Assembly: GCA_018223385.1 (NCBI GenBank)
Contig: JAGTTR010000019.1
Coordinates: 29,866-93,865 of the forward strand
Origin: Oscillospiraceae bacterium Marseille-Q3528
GTDB taxonomy: Bacteria; Bacillota; Clostridia; Lachnospirales; Lachnospiraceae
DNA length: 64,000 bases
Direction of reading: 5' to 3'
Shown: positions 9,085-18,370 of the stretch, piece by piece
Layout of the letters: every line of letters begins with the position of its first letter
How positions within the stretch are numbered: the first letter of the stretch is position 1
The notes under the pieces: model-generated
Seen by the model: only the letters and a program-made list of their open reading frames with translations
Told to the model about the DNA's origin: nothing
Databases searched by the model: none
Position numbers and translations under genes: made by a program

Positions 9085-9464
9085 CGGGGGCGGGTCAGTA
9101 TTTTTTCATAAAGAAGGCCCACGAAAAACCAGAGGAAAAAGTAATCCGGGCGGATGAGTCCCTTATAATGGAACCGCGCCCGGCTGTAGTCCCAGGGACA
9201 CAGGCCATGCCGGGACAGAAGCGAGCCGGACAGGAATTCGCCTGTCAGGATGAGAAAAGAATAGATGCTGCCGCGTAAGATCGCGGGAAAACGCCGGATC
9301 AGACGGCTTACCGGGGACAGAAGCGCCGCGCAGCCATAGATAGGGAACATCCAGGCGGATGTGGTTCCCATGAGTTTCATTTGTCGTTTGCGAAGGGCAC
9401 CAAGGGAGGTCCAGAAGATTTCCAGACACCAGCCCATGACGCCGCAGGTCAGAAATTTTTTCAT
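9075..9464 (-). CDS. Small integral membrane protein of the putative ABC-transporter permease (CmpB-like) family
   Basis: 129 residues with about four hydrophobic segments. The signature near the N terminus, CGVMGWCLEIFWT, matches the GxxxExxW pattern of the family annotated as putative ABC-transporter type IV/CmpB, whose transport function is unproven. The start at 9464 has GGAGAG upstream, and the upstream in-frame Met at 9560 has no such site. The 3' end overlaps the convergent PH-domain gene by 10 bases. Confidence 0.65.
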   Translation of the reverse strand: MKKFLTCGVMGWCLEIFWTSLGALRKRQMKLMGTTSAWMFPIYGCAALLSPVSRLIRRFPAILRGSIYSFLILTGEFLSGSLLSRHGLCPWDYSRARFHYKGLIRPDYFFLWFFVGLLYEKILTRPRQS

Positions 9465-9541
9465 ACAATGCTCTCCACAGGGACAGTATGCGCCAAAATG
9501 GCAGATGTGATACGGGTAAATTTTGGAAAAGAGGAAGAAAG

Positions 9542-10744
9542 ATGAGTTATGCAGTTGCACGAATCAAAAGAGGAGAGGCCAGAGCCCTGAAAGCAGGGGG
9601 CCTGTGGATCTATGACAACGAGATCGCAGGGGTGGACGGTTCCTTTGAAAATGGAGACATTGTAGCCGTGGAAGATTTTGACGGCTATTTTCTTGGTTAT
9701 GGGTTCATCAATATGAATTCCAAGATCCGCATCCGGGTGCTTTCCCGGAAAAAGGAGCACGAGATCACGGAAAGCTTTATGGAGCAGCGGGTGCGGGACT
9801 GCTGGGAATACCGCAAGGCCGTGGTGGACACCGACAGCTGCCGTCTGATCTTCGGGGAGGCGGATTTCCTGCCCGGTTTCGTGGCGGACAAGTTTTCGGA
9901 TGTGATCGTGGTACAGTCGCTGGCGCTGGGCATTGACCGGTGGAAGGAATTCCTGGTACAGACACTGATCAAAGTGCTGGCGGAGGACGGCATCACCATC
10001 CGGGGCGTCTATGAGCGCAGCGACGCCAAGGTGCGTACCCAGGAGGGCATGGAGCGGGTGAAGGGCTTTATCGGCCCGGCATTCGATACCAAGGTGGAAA
10101 TACAGGAAAATGGTGTGCGCTATTATGTGGACGTAAAGGAAGGCCAGAAGACCGGATTTTTCCTGGATCAGAAATACAACCGGCGGGCGGCGGCAGCACT
10201 CTGTAAGGATAAGACGGTGCTGGACTGCTTTACCCATACGGGTTCCTTTGCGCTGAATGCGGGACTGGCAGGAGCAAAAAGCGTGCTAGGTGTGGACGCT
10301 TCCCAGCTGGGTGTGGATCAGGCCACGGAAAATGCGGCCCTCAACGGCCTGTCTGACCGGGTGACATTTACGTGCGCGGATGTGTTTGAACTGCTGCCTC
10401 AGCTGGAACGGGAGGGCAAAAAGTTCGATGTGGTGATCCTGGATCCCCCGGCCTTCACGAAGTCCCGGAATTCCGTGAAAAATGCCACCAAGGGCTATAA
10501 GGAGATCAACCGCCGGGGCATGGATCTGGTAAAGAACGGCGGGTATCTGTGTACCTGCTCCTGTTCCCATTTCATGACACCGGAGCTGTTTTTACAGGCC
10601 ATCAGGGATGCGGCCAGGGATGCCCACAAGCGGCTTCGTCAGGTGGAATACCGCACCCAGGCGCCGGATCACCCGATCCTCATGAGCGCGGATGAGTCTT
10701 ATTATCTCAAGTTCGTGATCTTCCAGGTCGTGGATGAAAAATAG
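9542..10744 (+). CDS. Class I SAM-dependent rRNA methyltransferase, RlmI-like
   Basis: 400 residues. An N-terminal PUA-like domain (VARIKRGEARALKAGGLWIYDNEI within the first 30 residues) is followed by an EEHUD-like middle domain and a Rossmann methyltransferase. The latter has DCFTHTGSFALNA (SAM binding), the catalytic-loop LDPPAF and CSCSHFM. RlmI makes 5-methylcytosine at position 1962 of 23S rRNA, and this family also contains uncharacterised clostridial paralogues. The ATG at 9542 follows GAGGAAGAAAG. pheA starts 17 bases downstream. Confidence 0.85.
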   Translation: MSYAVARIKRGEARALKAGGLWIYDNEIAGVDGSFENGDIVAVEDFDGYFLGYGFINMNSKIRIRVLSRKKEHEITESFMEQRVRDCWEYRKAVVDTDSCRLIFGEADFLPGFVADKFSDVIVVQSLALGIDRWKEFLVQTLIKVLAEDGITIRGVYERSDAKVRTQEGMERVKGFIGPAFDTKVEIQENGVRYYVDVKEGQKTGFFLDQKYNRRAAAALCKDKTVLDCFTHTGSFALNAGLAGAKSVLGVDASQLGVDQATENAALNGLSDRVTFTCADVFELLPQLEREGKKFDVVILDPPAFTKSRNSVKNATKGYKEINRRGMDLVKNGGYLCTCSCSHFMTPELFLQAIRDAARDAHKRLRQVEYRTQAPDHPILMSADESYYLKFVIFQVVDEK

Positions 10745-10760
10745 GGAGGAAACAAGTACA

Positions 10761-11894
10761 ATGGCGATAGATTTACTGCAATTAAGAGATCAGCTGGACG
10801 ATATCGACGAGCAGATCGTGCATTTATATGAGAAACGGATGGATATCTGCCGGGAGGTGGCAGAGTATAAGATCGAGAACGGCAAGCAGGTGCTGGACAA
10901 GGAGCGGGAGAAATCCAAGCTGCAGACATTGAAAGCCATGGCTTCCAATGATTTTTACCGGCACGGCGTGGAGGAGCTGTTTGAGCAGATCATGTCCATG
11001 AGCCGGAAGCTGCAGTATCAGCTGCTTTCCAAACGGGGCGTGATCGGCCGTCTGCCCTTTATGGAGGTGGACAGCCTGAAGCAGGCATCCGCCCGGGTCG
11101 TTTTCCAGGGCGTGGAGGGTGCCAACAGTGAGGCAGCCATGCGTGCCTATTTCGGCGATCAGGTGAACAGCTTCCATGTGGAATCCTTCCGGGACGCCAT
11201 GGAAGCCATCGAGGAGGGCATGGCGGATTTTGCGGTGCTTCCCATTGAAAATTCTTCCGCGGGCATTGTCAGCAGTATCTATGATCTGCTGGTGGAATTT
11301 GAGAATTACATTGTGGGCGAACAGGTGATGAAGATTGAAAATTGCCTCATGAGCGTAAAGGGAGCAAAGCTTTCTGATATCCGCACCGTCTATTCTCATC
11401 CTCAGGCGCTGATGCAGTCGGCGAAATATCTGGAGGAGCACCGGGAGTGGCAGCAGATCAGTATGCTGAACACCGCGGAGGCGGCCCGGATGGTTGCCAG
11501 AGAGCAGGATCCGTCCAAAGCGGCCATTGCCAACAGCCTGGCGGCGAAGCTTTATGACCTGGAGATCCTGGAACCGGAGATGTGCAGCAATGCGGCCAAT
11601 TCCACCCGGTTTATCATCGTCACCAACCAGAAGATTTACCGGAAGGATGCGGGAAAGATCAGCATCTGCTTCGAGATCCCCCATGAGAGCGGCTCCCTGT
11701 ATCACGCCATGTCCCATTTTATTTATAATGGATTAAATATGTGCAAAATTGAGTCCCGCCCCATCGAGGGCCGGAACTGGGAATACCGGTTCTTCCTGGA
11801 TTTCGAGGGCAATCTCAATGACAGTGCGGTGAAAAATGCCCTGCGGGGGCTCCGGGATGAGACGCGCAACATGCGGATCCTTGGTAATTATTAG
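10761..11894 (+). CDS. pheA: Bifunctional chorismate mutase/prephenate dehydratase PheA
   Basis: 377 residues. The N-terminal AroQ-type chorismate mutase (LRDQLDDIDEQIVHLYEKRM) is followed by prephenate dehydratase: FQGVEGANSEAA, the NSSAG motif in LPIENSSAG, and NSTRFIIV at about residue 285. The C-terminal ACT domain (HESGSLYHAMSHF; CKIESRP) is the usual phenylalanine feedback site. It makes phenylpyruvate for phenylalanine synthesis. GGGAGGA lies 10 bases before the ATG. Confidence 0.94.
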   Translation: MAIDLLQLRDQLDDIDEQIVHLYEKRMDICREVAEYKIENGKQVLDKEREKSKLQTLKAMASNDFYRHGVEELFEQIMSMSRKLQYQLLSKRGVIGRLPFMEVDSLKQASARVVFQGVEGANSEAAMRAYFGDQVNSFHVESFRDAMEAIEEGMADFAVLPIENSSAGIVSSIYDLLVEFENYIVGEQVMKIENCLMSVKGAKLSDIRTVYSHPQALMQSAKYLEEHREWQQISMLNTAEAARMVAREQDPSKAAIANSLAAKLYDLEILEPEMCSNAANSTRFIIVTNQKIYRKDAGKISICFEIPHESGSLYHAMSHFIYNGLNMCKIESRPIEGRNWEYRFFLDFEGNLNDSAVKNALRGLRDETRNMRILGNY

Positions 11895-11916
11895 AAAAGA
11901 GAAAGAAGAGAAAAAC

Positions 11917-13230
11917 ATGAGTAAAGTAAACCAGCTGATTTTGTTTAAACATTTTGAGGACGGCCAGATCTTGGATGATATGACATGGATCATGGACAAT
12001 TATGACAGCGATTATTATAACAAAGAGGATATCACGGCCCTTCTGTATGACTGCATCAACGGCATGGTGGAGCTGGCCGGGAGCCATGGCTTTGAGGGAA
12101 ATCTGTGGCACAATTATCTGACATATCTGCTGGTCAATAACGAAAATGCGTTCAGCATGGCCTGTGAGATCGTGGGCCCGGTGGAGGGCAGCATCAACCC
12201 GGTGGCGCTGAATGACTTTTCCATTTTCAAGGAATTGTTTGACTATGATCTGGACAAGATCGATGAGGCGCTGGGGGTCAACGGTCTGGCCCTTCTGAAA
12301 AATTATAAAAATGTCAACGAGCACAGCAAGATGTTCAACAAGCGGATCCGTGACCGGATCTGTGAGACGAGCCGTAGACTGGCGGCAGCAGCCGATGAGC
12401 ACGCATTCATGGACATCATGACCGCGTTTTACAAGGATTTCGGTGTGGGCAAACTGGGCCTGCACAAGGCATTCCGGGTGGAGCACACCGAGGAGGGCGC
12501 CGAGATCGTGCCCATTACGAATATTGCCCACGTCAGCCTGGACGATCTGGTGGGCTATGACATTCCAAAGAAAAAGCTGACGGACAACACCAAGGCTTTT
12601 GTGGAAGGCCGTCCGGCCAACAACTGCCTGTTGTTCGGTGATGCGGGCACCGGCAAATCCACCAGCATCAAGGCCATCCTGAACCAGTATTACGATCAGG
12701 GCCTGCGGATGATCGAGATTTACAAGCACCAGTTCCAGGATCTCAACGATGTGATCGCCCAGATCAAAAACCGGAATTACAAATTTATCATTTACATGGA
12801 TGATCTGTCCTTTGAGGAGTTTGAGATCGAGTATAAATATCTGAAAGCCGTCATCGAGGGCGGCCTGGAGAAGAAACCGGACAACGTGCTGATCTATGCC
12901 ACCTCCAACCGCCGCCACCTGATCAAGGAGGAGTACGGGGACAAGGATGGCCGCAGAGAGGATATGCACACCTCTGACACCGTTCAGGAGAAGCTGTCTC
13001 TGGTGGCAAGATTTGGTGTGTCTATTTTCTTCGTGGGCCCGAGCAAAAAGGAATTCATGGAGATCGTAAAGACACTGGCTGCAAGATACGAACTGCACAT
13101 CCCGGAGGAGGAGCTGCTGCTGCAGGCCAACCAGTGGGAGTTGAGCCATGGAGGGCTTTCCGGACGTACCGCCCAACAGTTTATCGATTATCTGCGGGGG
13201 CAGATGAAAGAATCGTCCCCGGTTTCATAA
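11917..13230 (+). CDS. DUF815 family AAA-type ATP-binding protein
   Basis: 437 residues. An N-terminal helical domain of about 200 residues precedes an AAA core with Walker A GDAGTGKST (about residue 245), Walker B-like FIIYMDDLSFE and sensor-1-like IYATSNRRHL, all typical of the DUF815 family. Function unknown; the fold suggests a remodelling ATPase. It starts 22 bases after pheA with an AAAGAAGAG site, so it is probably in the same transcript, and is followed by a terminator. Confidence 0.82.
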   Translation: MSKVNQLILFKHFEDGQILDDMTWIMDNYDSDYYNKEDITALLYDCINGMVELAGSHGFEGNLWHNYLTYLLVNNENAFSMACEIVGPVEGSINPVALNDFSIFKELFDYDLDKIDEALGVNGLALLKNYKNVNEHSKMFNKRIRDRICETSRRLAAAADEHAFMDIMTAFYKDFGVGKLGLHKAFRVEHTEEGAEIVPITNIAHVSLDDLVGYDIPKKKLTDNTKAFVEGRPANNCLLFGDAGTGKSTSIKAILNQYYDQGLRMIEIYKHQFQDLNDVIAQIKNRNYKFIIYMDDLSFEEFEIEYKYLKAVIEGGLEKKPDNVLIYATSNRRHLIKEEYGDKDGRREDMHTSDTVQEKLSLVARFGVSIFFVGPSKKEFMEIVKTLAARYELHIPEEELLLQANQWELSHGGLSGRTAQQFIDYLRGQMKESSPVS

Positions 13231-13237
13231 AATGGGA

Positions 13238-13272
13238 GCGCGTCGGACGGGGGTATCGTCCGGCGCGTTTCT
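13238..13272 (+). terminator. Intrinsic terminator after the DUF815 gene
   Basis: GCGCGTCGGACG pairs with CGTCCGGCGCG across a short loop and is followed by TTTCT. The T-run is short, so efficiency may be moderate. Confidence 0.6.
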
Positions 13273-13381
13273 ATATGGAAATCACCGTTTTCCAGGGTCA
13301 GGAACCGCTGCTTCATATCTGAGCACCTCACAGTGAGGAACGCTGGGGACGGCAGGCAAAGAGATAACGAATAAAAGGGTT

Positions 13382-14521
13382 TTAGGGTTTCACTGTATGC
13401 TGCGTTAAAAATTCTACTGCGATCGTGGAACCTTTCTCTGAACTTTCATCCACCCAAACGGAGCCATTGTGGAGATCGGCAATCTCCCAGACCAGGGAGA
13501 GTCCGAGCCCTGCGCCTCCATATTCCCGGCTGCGGGACTTATCCACCCGGAAGAAGGGATGGAAGATGCTTCGCTGATATTCTTCCGGGATGCCGCAGCC
13601 GGTGTCAGAAACACGGATTAGGAGCTTTTCCGGCTTCTGCAAAACCGAAACCTGCACGGAGCCATTCGGACGGTTGTACTTGACGGCATTTTCCGTAAGA
13701 TTAAAGAGGAGTCGGTAGATCAGCGCATCGCTTCCGGTCATGACGCCGTCTCCATCTACTTCCAGGGTGATGCTGCGCTTCTCCGCCAGCGGCGCAAGAT
13801 CCGTAAAAATCTCTTCGACCATGGGCGCCAGCTGGATCCGCTCGTTCCGGGCCACCTGTTGCAGATTGCTCATTTCCAGCAGGGTTTTTGTCATTTGGGT
13901 CAGTCGCTCTGTCTGCTCCCGCAGCAGGAAGAGAAAATTGGCCGTCTCTGGCAGCACGTCGGGATGCTCTGCGGAAAATAGTTCCAGTTGTGCCTGCATC
14001 AGCGCCAGCGGTGTTCGCAGCTCATGGGCGGCGTTGCCGGTGAACTGCCGCTGGGCGGCGAAGGCATTGTTCAGTCGTTCCAGCATCTTGTTGAAGGAGT
14101 GGCTCAGCTGTCGGAATTCCGGCAGGGTGTCCTCGTTCATTTGCATGTCCGCAAGCGTGCTCAGCTGCACCTTTTCCACCTGAGAGGTAAAGCTACGCAG
14201 AGGCTTCAGGGCGTGTCCACTGACGAAATAGGCCAGGATGCCGCCCAATACCGTCACTGCCGCAGTGATGTACCAGTTGGTCATACAGAAATCCTCCTGT
14301 GCCCCATGGATAACGATGGTGACATCCTGCCCGGGCTCCGCCATCTGTGGGTCAAAGAAAGCGGGCTCGCCACCGGTTGGGTAGTCCTGCAGGGATTCTC
14401 CGATGAAATCCATGTAGTGGACACCGGAGGAGCAGAGCAGCAGCTTCATGGTAACGCAGGTGACACCGATGAGCAGGATGGTCATTAAGGTGATGCGCCA
14501 CTGTAAGGAAAGTTTCCTCAT
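13382..14521 (-). CDS. Sensor histidine kinase
   Basis: 379 residues. The first membrane helix is at about residues 10-29, followed by an extracytoplasmic loop of about 50 residues, a second helix at about 84-101, HAMP (HALKPLRSFTSQVE), and the H-box AAHELRTPLA with the phosphorylated His at about 166. The ATPase domain has NAVKYN (N box), DTGCGIP (G1) and GAGLGLSL (G2). The stimulus is unknown. Its start overlaps the response regulator stop by 4 bases. The divergent neighbours are thioredoxin-like and methionine sulfoxide repair lipoproteins, so envelope oxidative stress is a reasonable guess. Confidence 0.93.
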   Translation of the reverse strand: MRKLSLQWRITLMTILLIGVTCVTMKLLLCSSGVHYMDFIGESLQDYPTGGEPAFFDPQMAEPGQDVTIVIHGAQEDFCMTNWYITAAVTVLGGILAYFVSGHALKPLRSFTSQVEKVQLSTLADMQMNEDTLPEFRQLSHSFNKMLERLNNAFAAQRQFTGNAAHELRTPLALMQAQLELFSAEHPDVLPETANFLFLLREQTERLTQMTKTLLEMSNLQQVARNERIQLAPMVEEIFTDLAPLAEKRSITLEVDGDGVMTGSDALIYRLLFNLTENAVKYNRPNGSVQVSVLQKPEKLLIRVSDTGCGIPEEYQRSIFHPFFRVDKSRSREYGGAGLGLSLVWEIADLHNGSVWVDESSEKGSTIAVEFLTQHTVKP

Positions 14522-15195
14522 GTTTCCTCGCCTCCGATCAGGTAGCCCTCGCCAATGCGATTGCGGATGGGGTCATAGCCCAGTGCGGCGCGAAGCTTCT
14601 TGCGCAGGGCGGAGATATGGACTCGGATGGAGTTACTGAAACTGTCCACGCTGTTGTCCCAGACATGGTCCATCAGCTCCTCCTGACTTACCGGCCGTCC
14701 CTGATGTACCATCAGGTATTCCAGGATCCCTGTCTCCTTGCGGGTCAGTGTCAGGGCTTGCCCGTTGACGGCAGCAGTGCGGGAACGGGTATCGAAGTTC
14801 AGACATCCACAGCTCAACAGCACATCCCGTTGGGTGAACTGCCGCAGGGTCAGGCTGCGGATGCGGGCTTCCAGCTCGGCCAGGTGAAAGGGTTTTGCCA
14901 GATAGTCGTTGGCTCCTGCGTCCAGCCCCTCCACCTTGTCCTCTACCTCACCGCGGGCGGATAGGATGAGCACCTTGGTCTCCCGGTCAGTATGACGCAG
15001 GGTGCGCAGCACCGTCATGCCGTCTTTCTCCGGCAGGTTCAGATCCAGCAGGATAAGATCGTATTTTTCGACAGCAATGAGCTCCAACGCTTTTTCACCG
15101 TCATAGCAGCAGTCCACGCTGTAGGCCAGACGCCGCAGGCTGCGGACGATGGTCTCACACAGGGCACGCTCGTCTTCAATGACCAAAAGGTGCAT
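14518..15195 (-). CDS. OmpR/PhoB-family response regulator
   Basis: 225 residues. The receiver domain has the acidic pair ED (7-8), the phospho-acceptor Asp at about 51 in LLDLNLPEKDG, T/S in ILSAR and the conserved Lys in AKPF. The C-terminal winged helix includes LTRKETGILEYL and SNSIRVHISALRKKL. It is the first gene of the pair with the histidine kinase, transcribed away from the thioredoxin-like lipoprotein gene, whose promoter region it shares. Confidence 0.94.
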   Translation of the reverse strand: MHLLVIEDERALCETIVRSLRRLAYSVDCCYDGEKALELIAVEKYDLILLDLNLPEKDGMTVLRTLRHTDRETKVLILSARGEVEDKVEGLDAGANDYLAKPFHLAELEARIRSLTLRQFTQRDVLLSCGCLNFDTRSRTAAVNGQALTLTRKETGILEYLMVHQGRPVSQEELMDHVWDNSVDSFSNSIRVHISALRKKLRAALGYDPIRNRIGEGYLIGGEET

Positions 15196-15263
15196 AACAC
15201 TCCTCCTTTACTTTACAAGCTTTTTTCGTTGCCTTCAGTATAGCAGAAACGGATAAGATTTGC

Positions 15264-15295
15264 GTTAAGTTTTCGTTCTTAACAGAGACTTTAAC
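15264..15295. promoter_or_regulatory. Possible operator in the divergent two-component/lipoprotein intergenic region
   Basis: The inverted repeat GTTAAG-8-CTTAAC (15264-15283) is followed by a further TTTAAC (15290-15295). Repeated GTTAA-type half-sites at a response regulator's own divergent promoter would suit an OmpR-family binding site. Promoter hexamers are not clear on either strand. Confidence 0.35.
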
Positions 15296-15337
15296 TTTCC
15301 TGCGTTATGATAATAGCATAAAAAAGGAGGAATGAAC

Positions 15338-16297
15338 ATGAATACAAAGAAACTTTTGTCCCTGGTATTGTCCCTGATGCTGGTATGCAGTCTGGCCGCC
15401 TGCGGTGTGAAGGGAGATAACAAGACGGCGAATATGAATAGTAATGATGCTTCCATGACCGATGAGCCGAAAAACGCTGAGGAGGCACTCACTTTACACA
15501 AGAAGCTGCTGGAGCAGGAGAACATACTTCTTTCAGAAAATACGGAGCTCTGGGAAAAGGTTTTCATGGAAGCTGACAAGGGCATGGTCATGGTGGAGGA
15601 TGGAAAAAACTACGGTGATTTCCTGCTGGACACCATTGAGGCCATTAAGGATCAGTTCACTGCTGAGGAGTACGAGATGCTGAAGGCGTCTGCCACTAAG
15701 ATCAGTGATATTGAAAAGAAGCTGACCGCGCTGGAGGAAGAATATCCGGAGGTGGCACAGCTATCTATGGACAGCGATATGAGTATGTCCGCGGACAGCG
15801 ACATGAGCATGGCTTCTGATGACGGCAGCATACAGAGGTTCCCTGCCTTTGAGGGAAAGGATCTGGATGGGAACACGGTGAAGAGCGACGAACTGTTCTC
15901 AGGCAATGCTGTCACCGTGGTGAACTTCTGGTTTACCACCTGCAACCCCTGCGTAGGCGAGCTTGCCGAGTTGGACGGGCTGAATCGCGAGCTTGCAGAG
16001 AGGGACGGCGCACTCATTGGTGTTAATGCCTTCACGTTGGACGGTGACGAAACGGCGATTTCTGATGCAAAGGATGTACTGATGAAAAAGAACGCCACCT
16101 ATCAGAACGTGTATTTTGATTCCACCGGAGAGGCCGGAAAGTTTACCACCAACATCTTTGCCTATCCGACCACCTATGTTGTGGATCGAAACGGCAACAT
16201 CGTGGGTGAGCCCGTCGTGGGTGCCATCACTGAAAAGAAGCAGGGGGAGGCATTGCAAAAACTCATCGATCAAGCGCTTGCCGACGATATGGGCTGA
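15338..16297 (+). CDS. TlpA-like thioredoxin-fold lipoprotein
   Basis: 319 residues. The signal peptide ends in the lipobox LAAC (Cys at about 22). A helical linker and an odd Ser/Asp/Met-rich stretch repeating SDMSM (about residues 145-165) follow, then a TlpA/ResA-type thioredoxin domain whose active site is WFTTCNPCVGEL. AAGGAGG lies 7 bases before the ATG at 15338; the ATG at 15332 is too close to it. It is probably an extracytoplasmic reductant. Because an MsrA-MsrB lipoprotein gene follows, it likely recycles that enzyme's active-site cysteines, as thioredoxin-like/MsrAB pairs do in streptococci. Confidence 0.85.
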   Translation: MNTKKLLSLVLSLMLVCSLAACGVKGDNKTANMNSNDASMTDEPKNAEEALTLHKKLLEQENILLSENTELWEKVFMEADKGMVMVEDGKNYGDFLLDTIEAIKDQFTAEEYEMLKASATKISDIEKKLTALEEEYPEVAQLSMDSDMSMSADSDMSMASDDGSIQRFPAFEGKDLDGNTVKSDELFSGNAVTVVNFWFTTCNPCVGELAELDGLNRELAERDGALIGVNAFTLDGDETAISDAKDVLMKKNATYQNVYFDSTGEAGKFTTNIFAYPTTYVVDRNGNIVGEPVVGAITEKKQGEALQKLIDQALADDMG

Positions 16298-16344
16298 GGA
16301 AAGAAGAGAGCGGAAAGGAGAATTCCATGGTATGAAGAGGTCCG

Positions 16345-17451
16345 GTGCTGTTGCTTACCGCGGTGTTGCTGAGTGGATGCGCTGTCTGGCAGAAAAATAT
16401 ACCACAGAAAACGGATGCAAAGGAAATAATCGGACAGTCCTCTGATATGTCCGGCGAGACGTGTACGTACAGGATGGATACCACAGAAAACGTTATCTAT
16501 CTGGCTGGCGGTTGCTTCTGGGGCATGGAACAGCTGATGCAGTCCATTCCCGGTGTCCTTGATGCCGAGAGCGGCTACGCTAACGGTACCGATAAAGCAG
16601 ACGCAAACTACCAGACCGTCTGCAAGGGAAACACCGGATTTCGGGAGACCGTGCGGGTGGAGTATGATCCTGAACAGGTGAGTCTTGATGCCCTGCTTTT
16701 GGCTTACTTCTATGTTATTGATCCTACGGTAGAAAACAGGCAGGGCAACGACCGGGGCAGTCAGTATCAGACCGGTGTTTACTACACAAATGATAAAGCG
16801 AAGGAGACGGTGGAGCGCATCGCGCGGATTGAACAAGGACGCAGCGGGCAGTTCTTCGTGGAGATTGGCCCGCTGAAAACCTACTATCCGGCCGAGGAGT
16901 ACCACCAGAACTATCTGGAGAAGAATCCGAATGGTTACTGCCATATCCCCAGAGCGGAGATGGAACTGCTTTCCGGGCTGCGTATCGATCCGGGCAATTA
17001 TAAAAAGCCTGCTGTGGAATTCATTCGTGACAAACTGACGGAGGAGCAGTACCGTGTTACTCAGGAGAACGGCACCGAGCGCGCCTTTACCGGCGAGTTC
17101 TGGAACCAGTTCGAGAAAGGCATCTATGTGGATGTGGTCACCGGCGAGCCACTCTTTTCCTCCATAGACAAATTTGAGAGTGACTGCGGCTGGCCCGCCT
17201 TTACAAAGCCCATTGAGGAACCTTCTGTGGTGAAGCTTGAAGATTTAAGTCACGGGATGCGCCGCACAGAGGTCAGAAGCCGTACGGGAGACTCTCACCT
17301 CGGTCATGTGTTTACTGATGACCCGGCATCTCCCAACGGTGTGCGCTACTGTATCAACAGTGCATCTCTTCGCTTTGTGCCGTATGCAAAGATGGAAGCC
17401 GAGGGGTATGGGTATCTTCTGTATCTCTTTGAGGAATATATCTGTAAATAA
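16345..17451 (+). CDS. msrAB: MsrA-MsrB fusion lipoprotein, peptide methionine sulfoxide reductase (start region disturbed)
   Basis: About 368 residues. MsrA has the active site [10 protein letters not shown] and YFYVIDPT; MsrB has CGWPAF, SHLGHVF and the catalytic [11 protein letters not shown]. Together they reduce both S- and R-methionine sulfoxide. The N terminus has a lipobox LLSGC, so the enzyme is outside the membrane. The start is uncertain. The best site, AAAGGAG at 16314, serves ATG 16327 or 16332. The first is followed by TGA after two codons, and the second is one base out of frame: removing one G at 16344-16345 would give MKRSVLLLTAV, an ideal signal peptide. GTG 16345, with GAAGAGG just upstream, is the only intact start visible. 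Confidence 0.85.
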   Translation: MLLLTAVLLSGCAVWQKNIPQKTDAKEIIGQSSDMSGETCTYRMDTTENVIYLAGGCFWGMEQLMQSIPGVLDAESGYANGTDKADANYQTVCKGNTGFRETVRVEYDPEQVSLDALLLAYFYVIDPTVENRQGNDRGSQYQTGVYYTNDKAKETVERIARIEQGRSGQFFVEIGPLKTYYPAEEYHQNYLEKNPNGYCHIPRAEMELLSGLRIDPGNYKKPAVEFIRDKLTEEQYRVTQENGTERAFTGEFWNQFEKGIYVDVVTGEPLFSSIDKFESDCGWPAFTKPIEEPSVVKLEDLSHGMRRTEVRSRTGDSHLGHVFTDDPASPNGVRYCINSASLRFVPYAKMEAEGYGYLLYLFEEYICK

Positions 17452-17563
17452 AGATTAAAAACCAGAAGATTTGCTTGTGTCCGTAATGAATTAAGTGAAG
17501 TAAATAAAAGTATAACAAACAGGTAGTATTTGAACTATTCTGACAAAACAGGAGGGAACGGAT

Positions 17564-18370
17564 GTGGAAGAATTAAAAGAACTGTATGAGAGTAAAAAGT
17601 ATGCAGCACTGGATCGGGCATGCAGGAAGGCAGAGGCCGATGACAGTCAGGATTTTGAGGTATATTTGTACCATGCATGCGGACTGGCGGCCAGAAGTAA
17701 TTTTTCTCATTTTACGATGGAGCAGGCGATTGATCTGTTTCGGAAGGCAGGAAAATGCAGTAAAGGCAATCCGGAACAGCAGCAGCTTCTGTATCATTTA
17801 TTTACGGTTGAGGTGATAAAAGCCGTACAGCGTTATGAGGATACGTTTTCCTCTGTGAGTATGACGAATGAGATTGTGGAATCTTACCGGAACAGCATGC
17901 GTCTGGCAGCAGATGCGCTGCAGGAAGCAGTTGCCCTTGGAGAGCGACTTACGCAGTTTTCTTTGGACGGGGAGAGCAGTGTGCTGTCAGCAAAAAAGCT
18001 GGCAGTGCATTGTATGGTGGAACTATGCAAAGTACGTAAGTATGAGGTTGATATGGGGAAAGCTATTTCCAAGCGGACAAACAATGCACCTGAAGAGATT
18101 CGCAGCCGGTATGCAATTCTGTATGACAATTTGACAGAACAAATTCAGGCAGTAGATACAGAGTATGAACCGGAGCTGATCCAGCGGGATTTTGTAAAAC
18201 CGGATGAGACCAATGCCTGCCAGCTGAAGATGCCATCAGCAGAACCCGGAGTGACAGGAGAAACCGGTGAAACAGTTGTACAGGCGGAAACTGAGAAAAC
18301 AACAGAGCAAACAGAACCGGGAGAGCATTCCCGGGGACTGTTTGAATGGATGAAAGGGAAGTTTCGATGA
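17564..18370 (+). CDS. Helical protein of unknown function upstream of lplA
   Basis: 268 residues, not recognised. The first 200 are predicted largely helical with TPR-like spacing (LKELYESKKYAALDRACRKAEA; AIDLFRKAGKCSK; AADALQEAVALGERL). A Glu/Thr-rich linker of about 40 residues (VTGETGETVVQAETEK) and a short amphipathic end (RGLFEWMKGKFR) follow. There is no signal peptide. GTG 17564 has GGAGGG 7 bases upstream; the overlapping ATG at 17562 gives only a 4-residue frame. Its stop overlaps the lplA start (ATGA), so the two are coupled. Confidence 0.75.
   Translation: MEELKELYESKKYAALDRACRKAEADDSQDFEVYLYHACGLAARSNFSHFTMEQAIDLFRKAGKCSKGNPEQQQLLYHLFTVEVIKAVQRYEDTFSSVSMTNEIVESYRNSMRLAADALQEAVALGERLTQFSLDGESSVLSAKKLAVHCMVELCKVRKYEVDMGKAISKRTNNAPEEIRSRYAILYDNLTEQIQAVDTEYEPELIQRDFVKPDETNACQLKMPSAEPGVTGETGETVVQAETEKTTEQTEPGEHSRGLFEWMKGKFR

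Noticed and set aside
13326..13338. CCTCACAGTGAGG palindrome downstream of the histidine kinase as its terminator
   Set aside because: The stem is short with almost no loop and no T-run follows on the minus strand.
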